From positions 1-11,388 of the forward strand of contig JAQVGB010000029.1 of the NCBI GenBank assembly GCA_028696915.1: a stretch of DNA of 11,388 bases, written 5' to 3'. Of the stretch, positions 5,838 through 11,388 are shown piece after piece. The DNA is from Candidatus Dojkabacteria bacterium (GTDB lineage Bacteria > Patescibacteriota > Dojkabacteria > SC72 > JAFGCJ01). Below the pieces are notes generated by a model that saw only the letters and a list, made by a program, of their open reading frames with translations, was not told the DNA's origin and made no database searches. The number at the start of each line of letters is the position of its first letter. Within the stretch, counting starts at the first letter, position 1. A program made the translations under genes and the position numbers.

Positions 5838-6384
5838 CCTTTGCAAAAGGGAACCCAAACTTAGACAAAAGCGCACGCGCTCGTTCATCATCCTTGGTGG
5901 ATGTTACAATCGTTATTTCCATTCCCCTGAGCTTTTTGATCTCGTTGGGATCAATCTCGGGAAAGACCGTCTGCTCTTCAATGCCGACCGTGTAGTTTCC
6001 CTGTCCATCAAACGCATCGATCGGCAGTCCCCGGAAGTCTTTTGTTCTCGGGAACGTGACATTGATAAGCTTATCCAAGAATTCCCACATCCGGTTGCCG
6101 CGCAAGGTTACTTTCATGCCTATCACATCGCCTTTTCGTATCTTGAACGTCGAGATTGCTCCTTTCGACATAGTCCTGATTGGCTTCTGGCCCGAAATTG
6201 CCGTCATTTCCTGTTCAACCACATCGAGCACGGATGGATCGGAGATTGCTTCACCCAGACCTGCATTGATGACAATTTTTTCGAATGTCGGAACTTCCAT
6301 GACATTCCCGAGTTTCAACTCATCCATGAGCTGTTTTCTCACCTCGGTATTGAATTGTGTTTTTAGTCGTGACTCTTCTCTCAT
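5821..6384 (-). CDS. rplE: 50S ribosomal protein uL5 (L5)
   Basis: Binds 5S rRNA in the central protuberance and contacts P-site tRNA and uS13. The product is 187 residues, about the family norm of 180. Conserved parts: ISGQKPIRT (63-71), FKIRKGDVIGMKVTLRG (80-96), RTKDFRGL (113-120), FDGQGNYTVGIEEQTVFPEI (125-144), MEITIVTST and LLSKFGFPF (172-180). The ATG shares bases with the rplX TGA. The last 17 nt overlap the start of rpsZ. Confidence 0.98.
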   Translation of the reverse strand: MREESRLKTQFNTEVRKQLMDELKLGNVMEVPTFEKIVINAGLGEAISDPSVLDVVEQEMTAISGQKPIRTMSKGAISTFKIRKGDVIGMKVTLRGNRMWEFLDKLINVTFPRTKDFRGLPIDAFDGQGNYTVGIEEQTVFPEIDPNEIKKLRGMEITIVTSTKDDERARALLSKFGFPFAKDGKKV

Positions 6385-6872
6385 TTCGTCGTTTTTTTAG
6401 ATTTTGCCTTGCCGGCAGAAGGCTTCACTTTTGATGGTGTCTTTGCCGTTTGTTCCTCTACTGATCCGGATGCTTTCCCAGTCTTTGTTTCTGACTTCTT
6501 CTTTTTAGCGGATGCCGGTTTGGCCGCTCCTTTCGTTGCGGATGCTTCTTTTGCCACAGATACACGGTCAAGGCGCCCCCCGCACTTCACGCACATCCGT
6601 GTTTTCCGGCCGCCATCCACAGAAAAACGAATTCTCGATGCTTTGCCACATGAACCACAGATAACCATCACGTTCGACACATGCACCGGCTTTGATATTT
6701 CAATGATCGCCGATTGCCTGTTCCTACCGTCACCACGAACATGTTTTTTATACACGTTCATACCCTCGATCACGACACGATCTTCCTCTGGCAGGACCTT
6801 GACAACACGGCCTTGTCTGCCCGCGTCTTTGCCGATCATCACCTTGACTGTATCGCCTTTTCTGACTTTCAT
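6381..6872 (-). CDS. rplX: 50S ribosomal protein uL24 (L24) with zinc-ribbon cysteines and long basic tail
   Basis: Assembly-initiating 23S rRNA-binding protein near the tunnel exit. The KOW motif is at the N-terminus (VRKGDTVKVMIGKDAGRQGR, 3-21 region) and is followed by EGMNVYKKH (36-44). Two cysteine pairs, Cys72/Cys75 and Cys94/Cys97, suggest the zinc-ribbon form of L24 found in many bacteria but not in E. coli. The 163 residues exceed the family's 100-110; residues about 108-163 are a low-complexity Lys/Ala/Ser/Thr tail without a recognisable domain. The open frame through the tail is intact and ends in the ATGA junction with rplE. The start also lies in an ATGA junction, with rplN. Confidence 0.96.
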   Translation of the reverse strand: MKVRKGDTVKVMIGKDAGRQGRVVKVLPEEDRVVIEGMNVYKKHVRGDGRNRQSAIIEISKPVHVSNVMVICGSCGKASRIRFSVDGGRKTRMCVKCGGRLDRVSVAKEASATKGAAKPASAKKKKSETKTGKASGSVEEQTAKTPSKVKPSAGKAKSKKTTK

Positions 6873-7243
6873 ACTACTTCCGGGGCAAGCGAAATTATCT
6901 TGTCATATCGCCTTTCTTTCAGTTCGCGGGACACCGGCCCGAACACACGTGTTCCTTTGGGCTGGCGGCTCTTGGATCCTTCAAGTATAACAACTGCGTT
7001 GTCATCATACCGGATATACGATCCATCCTTCCGTCTGAACTCTTTTTTCAACCGGACTATCACCGCGCACTGTTTCGAGTGCTCGGAGATGAGACCGTGG
7101 GGCAGGGCTTTTTTGATTGTCACCGTCACTTTCTCCCCAAGTCCTGCCTTGCGCTTGCGGGTGCCTCCCGGGATACCGATCACCATTGCGATCCGTCCTC
7201 CGGTATTGTCTGTTACTTTTAGTCTGCTTCCTACTTGGACCAT
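6869..7243 (-). CDS. rplN: 50S ribosomal protein uL14 (L14)
   Basis: Binds 23S rRNA at the intersubunit face, contributes to a bridge and is the docking site for the silencing factor RsfS in bacteria that have it. The product is 124 residues, normal length. Landmarks are DNTG (12-15), AVIVRLKKEFRRKDGSYIR (60-78), DDNAVVIL (80-87), GTRVFGPVSREL (97-108) and KIISLAPEV (115-123). The start ATG is 2 nt after rpsQ with no visible Shine-Dalgarno site; the TGA stop overlaps the rplX ATG in an ATGA junction. Confidence 0.98.
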   Translation of the reverse strand: MVQVGSRLKVTDNTGGRIAMVIGIPGGTRKRKAGLGEKVTVTIKKALPHGLISEHSKQCAVIVRLKKEFRRKDGSYIRYDDNAVVILEGSKSRQPKGTRVFGPVSRELKERRYDKIISLAPEVV

Positions 7244-7245
7244 CG

Positions 7246-7503
7246 TTATTTTTTGTCTGATTTACCTGATTTTTTCTCACTGACAACAACCCACCGCTTC
7301 AGCCGTGAGATTGGCTTCGATTCTTCGACCGTCACCACCGCGCCTTCTTCAACCGGCTCATCGGTATGCGCATAAACCTTTGTTTTTCTAGTGATCTCCT
7401 TGTGGTAACGTGAATGTCGCACTTTTCGCTGGATTTCCACAATGACCGTTTTGTTCATTTTGTTCGACAAAACCGTGCCGCTCATCCGTGCGCGCTTGTT
7501 CAT
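7246..7503 (-). CDS. rpsQ: 30S ribosomal protein uS17 (S17)
   Basis: Primary 16S rRNA-binding protein of the small-subunit body, with an OB fold. The 85 residues fit the family. The signature strand GTVLSNKMNKTVIVEI is at 9-24, the RHSRYHKEITRKTK loop at 29-42, and ESKPISRLKRWVVV at 61-74. The C-terminus ends in a short lysine/serine tail. Its ATG shares bases with the rpmC TGA (ATGA), and its TAA is 2 nt before the rplN start. Confidence 0.97.
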   Translation of the reverse strand: MNKRARMSGTVLSNKMNKTVIVEIQRKVRHSRYHKEITRKTKVYAHTDEPVEEGAVVTVEESKPISRLKRWVVVSEKKSGKSDKK

Positions 7504-7712
7504 TCCGCTTTTGTGCTCAACTTAGTCTTTTTCTCGTTAAGAACGGTTTTCATAATCGCCAGTTTCTTCCTCAGCCGACGCGGCTCCCTGACATCCTTCT
7601 GTTTTCCCAGCCTGACGGAGAAGTACAGATCAGTTATTTTCTTCTCCAGCATCGTAATCTGCTCATCTAACTCTTTTTCTGATTTTTCCCTTAACTCCTT
7701 GGTTGTTTCCAT
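7500..7712 (-). CDS. rpmC: 50S ribosomal protein uL29 (L29)
   Basis: Small two-helix protein at the exit tunnel rim next to uL23. The product is 70 residues, within the usual 60-75. It shows the helical ELREKSEKELDEQI start (6-19), the central LYFSVRLGKQ segment (29-38) and the second helix RRLRKKLAIMKTVLNEKK (45-62), which matches the family's I-x-x-I-K-T-V-L-x-E pattern. The start ATG lies 2 nt after the rplP stop. The stop TGA is part of an ATGA junction with rpsQ, so termination and re-initiation are probably coupled. Confidence 0.95.
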   Translation of the reverse strand: METTKELREKSEKELDEQITMLEKKITDLYFSVRLGKQKDVREPRRLRKKLAIMKTVLNEKKTKLSTKAE

Positions 7713-7714
7713 TC

Positions 7715-8125
7715 CTACATGTCCCGTTTCACAAATCTTACCTTCACGGACAACTTGTGGCCCGCAATCCTGAATGCCTCACGTGCAACATCCTCCGGCA
7801 AGCCGCCGACCTCAAAAAGGATCCTTCCCGGCTTCACGACAGCGACATACCCTTCAACATCACCTTTGCCGCTTCCCATCTTCACTTCTGCCGGTTTCTT
7901 GGTGTAGGGTTTATCAGGGAAAATCCTGATCCACACCTTTCCGCGCCGTTTCGCGTGCCCGACAATTGCACGCCGTGCAGACTCGATCTGACGTGCGGAC
8001 ACGTTTGCACATTCCTTAGCTTGAAGCGCATACTCGCCAAAGCTGATCTCGCTTCCGGCTGACGCGATTCCCTTCATCTTGCCTCTAAAACGTTTTCTAA
8101 ATTTTGGGTTTTTTGGTTCAAGCAT
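7715..8125 (-). CDS. rplP: 50S ribosomal protein uL16 (L16)
   Basis: Binds 23S rRNA beside the A-site tRNA and the 5S rRNA region and is needed late in large-subunit assembly. The 136 residues match the family length. Conserved parts are MLEPKNPKFRK (1-11), FGEYALQA (29-36), ARQIESARRA (44-53), GKVWIRIFPDKP (62-73), the loop KMGSGKGDVE (82-91), VAVVKPGRILFEVGG and EAFRIAGHKL near the end. The loop residue equivalent to E. coli Arg81, the site of hydroxylation in that species, is Lys82 here. The start ATG is 9 nt after the rpsC stop without a Shine-Dalgarno site; the TAG stop is 2 nt before rpmC. Confidence 0.97.
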   Translation of the reverse strand: MLEPKNPKFRKRFRGKMKGIASAGSEISFGEYALQAKECANVSARQIESARRAIVGHAKRRGKVWIRIFPDKPYTKKPAEVKMGSGKGDVEGYVAVVKPGRILFEVGGLPEDVAREAFRIAGHKLSVKVRFVKRDM

Positions 8126-8134
8126 GTCTAATGG

Positions 8135-8782
8135 TTATTTGTCTTTCTTAGGTTCCTCGCTCGGGCGGTACACCCATACTTTCACGCCATGAAGTCCGGC
8201 GTTTCGTACCTGGGCGGCGTCCGACGCATAATCGATATCCGCACGAATTGTCTGCAAGGGAATAACACCTTCCTCCAGCTTGACCGTGCGTCCTTGTTTG
8301 GGGACACCAAAAGTGCCCGATATCCAGATCTTGATCCCACGCGCTCCTGCGGCCATTGCCTTGTCACGCTCCGCTGCCATCAATTGTTTCGGAGAACGTC
8401 TGCGCTCCATGCCTTCCACAATATTGCGGGCGATGACTCTGGCACTCAAATCGGCTTTCTTTATTTCATTAATTTTTAAATCGATCGGTGTGCGGTACTT
8501 CTGGTGTAATGTTTTCTTAATCCTGTCGATCCCCTCGCCGCCGCGTCCGATGGCGACACCCGGACGTGCGACATACACCATAACGCTCACCATATTTGAC
8601 GATCGGGCAATATCGATCCGTTCAAGTCCGGCGGACGCAAGCCGTTCTCTCAAAAAATCCCGGATCTGTGCATCCTGCAGGAGCTGTTGACGATACAATT
8701 TCTTATCGTCCGTATACCACCCCGACTTCCATGTTTTGTTTGTACCCAGACGCATAGAATCCGGATTTATCTTCTGCCCCAT
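8135..8782 (-). CDS. rpsC: 30S ribosomal protein uS3 (S3), divergent C-terminal half
   Basis: Forms part of the mRNA entry channel of the small subunit. The start at 8782 gives the family N-terminus M-G-Q-K-I-N-P and lies one base after the rplV TAG; a start 8 codons upstream would overlap rplV and lacks homology. The product has 215 residues. The type II KH domain with the G-R-G-G loop is at 79-82. The C-terminal domain is recognisable (GIKIWISG at 149-156, IPLQTIRADIDYA at 174-186, GVKVWVY at 199-205) but the usual SGRLGGAEIAR motif reads SGTFGVPKQGR, and the residues aligned with E. coli Arg131, Arg132 and Lys135 are Lys132, Gln133 and Ala136. Confidence 0.95.
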   Translation of the reverse strand: MGQKINPDSMRLGTNKTWKSGWYTDDKKLYRQQLLQDAQIRDFLRERLASAGLERIDIARSSNMVSVMVYVARPGVAIGRGGEGIDRIKKTLHQKYRTPIDLKINEIKKADLSARVIARNIVEGMERRRSPKQLMAAERDKAMAAGARGIKIWISGTFGVPKQGRTVKLEEGVIPLQTIRADIDYASDAAQVRNAGLHGVKVWVYRPSEEPKKDK

Positions 8783-8783
8783 G

Positions 8784-9245
8784 CTACTTGTCGGATGACA
8801 CTTCAACTAATATATGTGATCTCCGCTTCAACCTGCCGTAGATCCGTCCGCGGGAAACCGAGCGGTACCGGCGGTATTTTATACCTTCGTCAACAAGAAT
8901 CCTAGATACTTTTAACGATTCTTTCGGTGTCAGACCTTTATTTTCCGCATTCGCCGCGGCTGACGTGATAACTTTCGCGATAAGTGGCGCCGATTTTTTG
9001 GTTGTAAATGTCAGAACAGAAAGAGCTTCTGCGACCCGTTTTCCACGCACCAGATTAGCGACGAGGCGGGCCTTTTGCGGAGAAACCGGTGCGTCTTTTA
9101 GAAACGCACGTGCCGATCCGGTCTTTGCAACAACAGCCTTTTTGGACCCAGACGTTGTGGCCTTTTTTGACCGGACAGCCGACTTCTTCGCCGTTTCCAG
9201 CTTACCTTTTTTCTCTTCGGCTTTCGCTGTTTTCTTTTCCGGCAT
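8784..9245 (-). CDS. rplV: 50S ribosomal protein uL22 (L22) with basic N-terminal extension
   Basis: Lines the exit tunnel with a long beta-hairpin, next to the macrolide-binding area. The product is 153 residues against about 110 in most bacteria. The conserved core begins near residue 44: SPQKARLV (55-62), VRGKRVAEALSVL (66-78), AAANAENK (97-104), the tunnel hairpin region at about 120-143 (RRYRSVSRGRIYGRLKRR) and SHILVEV (143-149). Residues 1-43 form a low-complexity Lys/Ala/Ser/Thr-rich extension with no recognisable fold. No alternative start codon with a ribosome binding site was seen inside the extension, so the ATG at 9245 is kept. It ends in TAG, one base before the rpsC start. Confidence 0.95.
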   Translation of the reverse strand: MPEKKTAKAEEKKGKLETAKKSAVRSKKATTSGSKKAVVAKTGSARAFLKDAPVSPQKARLVANLVRGKRVAEALSVLTFTTKKSAPLIAKVITSAAANAENKGLTPKESLKVSRILVDEGIKYRRYRSVSRGRIYGRLKRRSHILVEVSSDK

Positions 9246-9268
9246 CGCTACAAAAATTCAGTTAATAC

Positions 9269-9580
9269 TTAATTGCCTGATTCAAATCTTCCCGAACCAC
9301 CATATACTCTCGAGATCTTACCCTTCTTCGCATGCCCTCTATACGTGCGGGTCGGTGCAAATTCACCAAGTCTGTGCCCGACCATCGCCTCGGTAATAAA
9401 AACCGGAACGTGCTTCCTTCCGTCATGGACCCCGATCGTGAGTCCCACCATTTCGGGTGAGATCATTGACACTCTCGCCCATGTTTTAATGGGCTTCGAG
9501 TCTCCGGTCTGACGGACCTTCTCGATCTTTTTTTGTAACTTTTCGTCCACGTACGGACCTTTTTTCAGTGACCTGGCCAT
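9269..9580 (-). CDS. rpsS: 30S ribosomal protein uS19 (S19)
   Basis: Head protein of the small subunit that partners uS13 and contacts the decoding region and the intersubunit bridge. The product has 103 residues, slightly longer than the common 92 or so because of a glycine/serine-ending tail. It shows SLKKGPYVD (4-12), the TWARVSMI segment (33-40), VHDGRKHVPVFITEAMVGH (51-69), LGEFAPTRTYRGH (71-83) and the basic AKKGK. Start ATG lies 17 nt after the rplB stop; a weak AGG about 13 nt upstream is the only Shine-Dalgarno-like element. The TAA stop is followed by 23 nt before rplV, the largest gap between two ribosomal protein genes here. Confidence 0.97.
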   Translation of the reverse strand: MARSLKKGPYVDEKLQKKIEKVRQTGDSKPIKTWARVSMISPEMVGLTIGVHDGRKHVPVFITEAMVGHRLGEFAPTRTYRGHAKKGKISRVYGGSGRFESGN

Positions 9581-9597
9581 TACAATACGAGCCTGTC

Positions 9598-10446
9598 TTA
9601 CACTTTAGCAAACCGCCGTCGTTTCGTTGTACGGCGTTTGATTATAAATTTCCTGGTACGCTTATTCCTGCGTGTTTTAGTTCCGATCCGTGTTCCCCAG
9701 ATGTCCTTCGCCCTTCCGATAACACCGCGGCCCTCACCACCACCGTGCGGATGTTGCTCGGCATGCATTGCCATACCACGAACAGTAGGACGGATCCCCA
9801 GACGACGTTTCCTTCCGGCCTTACCAAGTTTGACATTCATGTGCTCCTCATTGCCGACCTGACCAATTGTTGCATAACACTGAGCATGTACCAATCGGAT
9901 CTCACCTGAGGGCATTTTCAGTTGAACATACCTGCCGGTCGGATCAACACCCTGGACCTGGATCGCGGTACCCGCCGATCTTCCAAGTTGGCCACCCTTA
10001 CCCTTCGTGAGCTCAACATCAAAAACCGCTGTTCCCGATGCGATATTCTTTAGCTGGGTGGTGTTCCCGGTGACCGGCAACACATTCTCGCCCGAAATGA
10101 CTTTGGAACCGACTGTCATTCCGCGTGCGGCAAGAACATATCTCCGCTCACCATCTGCATAGCGCACCAACGCAAGATGCGCGGAGCGGTTGGGGTCGTA
10201 CTCCAATACCTCAACGACACCCTGGATATCGAACTTATCCTTCCGGTGATCAATTTTTCGCAGAAGTCGTTTCACTCCACCGCCGCGATGTCGCACCGTG
10301 ATTCGTCCCGCGGTGTTGCGTCCACCACGAGCACGTTTGCCCACGGTGAATCGCTTGAGCGGCCGTTGTTTCGAAAGATGGCTCCGGTCCTCAAGCTGGG
10401 TATGCCGTGTCGTTTGGGTTCTAGGTTTAAATTTCTTAATTGCCAT
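9598..10446 (-). CDS. rplB: 50S ribosomal protein uL2 (L2)
   Basis: One of the largest 23S rRNA-binding proteins, needed for subunit joining and close to the peptidyl transferase centre. The 282-residue product has the usual length. An OB-fold region with RHRGGGVKR (52-60) and IDHRKDKFD (65-73) is followed by the SH3-like region with GSKV (113-116), VTGNTTQLKNI (125-135), AGT.IQV (158-164) and LPSGE-like MPSGEIR (178-184). The essential histidine segment HPHGGGEGR is at 232-240. The residues just before it are unusual: M-H-A-E-Q replaces the common M-N-P-V-D, so the residue preceding the first histidine is Gln231 instead of Asp. The C-terminus is very basic (RRTTKRRRF). Start ATG is 3 nt after rplW. 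Confidence 0.97.
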   Translation of the reverse strand: MAIKKFKPRTQTTRHTQLEDRSHLSKQRPLKRFTVGKRARGGRNTAGRITVRHRGGGVKRLLRKIDHRKDKFDIQGVVEVLEYDPNRSAHLALVRYADGERRYVLAARGMTVGSKVISGENVLPVTGNTTQLKNIASGTAVFDVELTKGKGGQLGRSAGTAIQVQGVDPTGRYVQLKMPSGEIRLVHAQCYATIGQVGNEEHMNVKLGKAGRKRRLGIRPTVRGMAMHAEQHPHGGGEGRGVIGRAKDIWGTRIGTKTRRNKRTRKFIIKRRTTKRRRFAKV

Positions 10447-10449
10447 GGT

Positions 10450-10734
10450 TTATTTGAATACTTCAATTGTCTGTCCTGATTTCAACGTCACAATAGTTTT
10501 TTTGCTTCGTCTCAGCTTCCCTGCGGTCCTTCTGCGGTAGTCGAACGTCCGCTTTCCCGGAAGTTGAAGCATATTGACCTTCACAACGTTCACCTTGAAG
10601 CGTTGCTCGATCTCCTGCGCTACCTGTTTTTTATTGGCGCTCATTTTGACACGAAACGTGTATACCGCGTTTTCGCTTTGCTCAAAGCTTTTTTCTGACA
10701 CAACTGGCTGTAGCAGGACCGAAGTCGTTTTCAT
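10450..10734 (-). CDS. rplW: 50S ribosomal protein uL23 (L23)
   Basis: Sits at the rim of the exit tunnel and is the known docking site for trigger factor and signal recognition particle. The product has 94 residues, normal for bacteria. It opens with the family signature P-V-V-S-E-K-S (10-16), has the helix with NKKQVAQEIEQRFKV (34-48), the strand VVKVNMLQLPGK (50-61), a basic loop RRRTAGKLRRSKK (67-79) and the final strand ending in TIEVF. The ATG start lies 9 nt after the rplD stop with no clear Shine-Dalgarno site, and the TAA stop is 3 nt before rplB, which fits tight co-translation within the cluster. Confidence 0.97.
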   Translation of the reverse strand: MKTTSVLLQPVVSEKSFEQSENAVYTFRVKMSANKKQVAQEIEQRFKVNVVKVNMLQLPGKRTFDYRRRTAGKLRRSKKTIVTLKSGQTIEVFK

Positions 10735-10743
10735 GTCTGCGTA

Positions 10744-11382
10744 CTAACTAATCCTTTTTTCAAGCTCCGCAATCGAATCCTGTCCAATAATCAGACGGGA
10801 TGCGCGGGAAACATCATACGGATTCACGTCAAGAGAACTCTTGACCTGCACCCGTCCAATATTTCTCACACTCTTTTTTATGGCGGCCGATTTTTCTTCG
10901 CCACTCGCCAACACAACAAGCACTGATTTCCCAACAGAATCTAATTCTCCAAAGAACTTGACCGCTGACTTGGTTTTCGAATCGCCAAGCGCTCCGAACC
11001 CTTCCATAACCTTCACCTGGTCACCACGGGCACGCTCGGAAAGAAGGCTCCGAAGCGCCGCATGTGCCATTTTTTGCGGGAACTTCTTGACCGTCTTGTG
11101 CGTTCTCGGACCGAACGCAACACCACCCTTAGTCCACAGTGGAGACCGAATAGAGCCATGCCGGGCACGACCGGTACCTTTCTGCCGCCAGGGCTTCCGT
11201 CCGCCTCCTCTAACCTCGGCACGGGTCTTGCTGTGCGCGGTACCACGCCTGCGGTTATGCAGGTAAATAGTCACCGCCTGCGCAATCACATCGGCGTTCA
11301 GTGGCACATTCCATACCGTCTCTGACAGCTCGACTGTCTTCTGTGTCTTTTTTCCGTTTTCGTCGTAAATGTTAAGCTTCAT
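10744..11382 (-). CDS. rplD: 50S ribosomal protein uL4 (L4)
   Basis: Binds domain I of 23S rRNA; its extended loop lines the polypeptide exit tunnel. The 212-residue product has the family length and carries the tunnel loop at about residues 48-91, with the conserved stretch TRAEVRGGGRKPW (53-65), QKGTGRARHGS (67-77) and IRSP followed by GG.AFGP (to residue 92). The ATG at 11382 is only six bases from the window edge, so its ribosome binding site cannot be judged; the family-like N-terminus makes the start plausible. It ends in TAG, 9 nt before rplW. In E. coli L4 also regulates its own operon; nothing here shows whether that holds. The upstream neighbour, expected to be rplC, lies outside the window. 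Confidence 0.97.
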   Translation of the reverse strand: MKLNIYDENGKKTQKTVELSETVWNVPLNADVIAQAVTIYLHNRRRGTAHSKTRAEVRGGGRKPWRQKGTGRARHGSIRSPLWTKGGVAFGPRTHKTVKKFPQKMAHAALRSLLSERARGDQVKVMEGFGALGDSKTKSAVKFFGELDSVGKSVLVVLASGEEKSAAIKKSVRNIGRVQVKSSLDVNPYDVSRASRLIIGQDSIAELEKRIS

Positions 11383-11388
11383 TTCTCG

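Noticed and set aside
5838..5891. Possible 18-residue N-terminal extension of rpsZ
   Set aside because: It lies wholly within rplE and does not resemble S14, whose family start M-A-K-K-S is at 5837.
9639..9644. Minus-strand TATAAT near the end of rplB, a possible rpsS promoter
   Set aside because: It encodes Ile-Ile in the C-terminal rRNA-binding tail and no -35 element is present.

Overview
This window is one co-directional block of 24 genes, all on the minus strand. It covers most of the conserved bacterial S10-spc-alpha ribosomal protein cluster. Read in the direction of transcription (high to low coordinate) the order is rplD, rplW, rplB, rpsS, rplV, rpsC, rplP, rpmC, rpsQ, rplN, rplX, rplE, rpsZ (zinc-type S14), rpsH, rplF, rplR, rpsE, rplO, secY, adk, map, infA, rpmJ and the first 19 codons of rpsM. 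Genes are packed with gaps of 1 to 23 nt or with overlaps; the only larger gap is 101 nt between map and infA. No RNA genes, mobile elements, CRISPR arrays or plus-strand genes were found, and no gene-free stretch exceeds 300 bases.

Organism: the order is the standard bacterial one except that rpmD (uL30), normally between rpsE and rplO, is missing; rplO instead starts 35 nt inside the end of rpsE. Absence of uL30 is a known feature of the Candidate Phyla Radiation (Patescibacteria), although some other bacteria, for example cyanobacteria, also lack it. The divergent uL2, uS3, uL16 and adenylate kinase, the compact layout and the scarcity of Shine-Dalgarno sites fit a Patescibacteria member, which is an inference. 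UGA acts as a normal stop (rpmC, rplN, rplX, infA), so this is not one of the CPR lineages that recode UGA as glycine. I cannot place it more precisely.

Layout: 11382-4337 encodes large- and small-subunit proteins from uL4 to uL18, with uL4 and uL22 lining the exit tunnel, uL2 and uL16 near the peptidyl transferase centre and uL5/uL18 binding 5S rRNA. 4325-3287 holds rpsE and rplO fused by overlap. 3274-1997 is secY, the translocon channel, followed by adk (nucleotide metabolism) and map (N-terminal methionine removal). The 101-nt map-infA gap contains a near-ideal sigma-70 type promoter whose spacer is filled by an imperfect palindrome, so infA-rpmJ-rpsM and whatever follows are probably transcribed separately as well as by read-through.

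No new multi-gene system is visible. The points worth a second look are the promoter/palindrome before infA, the S5-L15 overlap at the lost rpmD locus, the altered active-site motifs of the adenylate kinase, substitutions at normally invariant positions in uL2, uL16 and uS3, low-complexity basic tails on uL22, uL24 and uS5, and the use of TGA stops only inside ATGA junctions.
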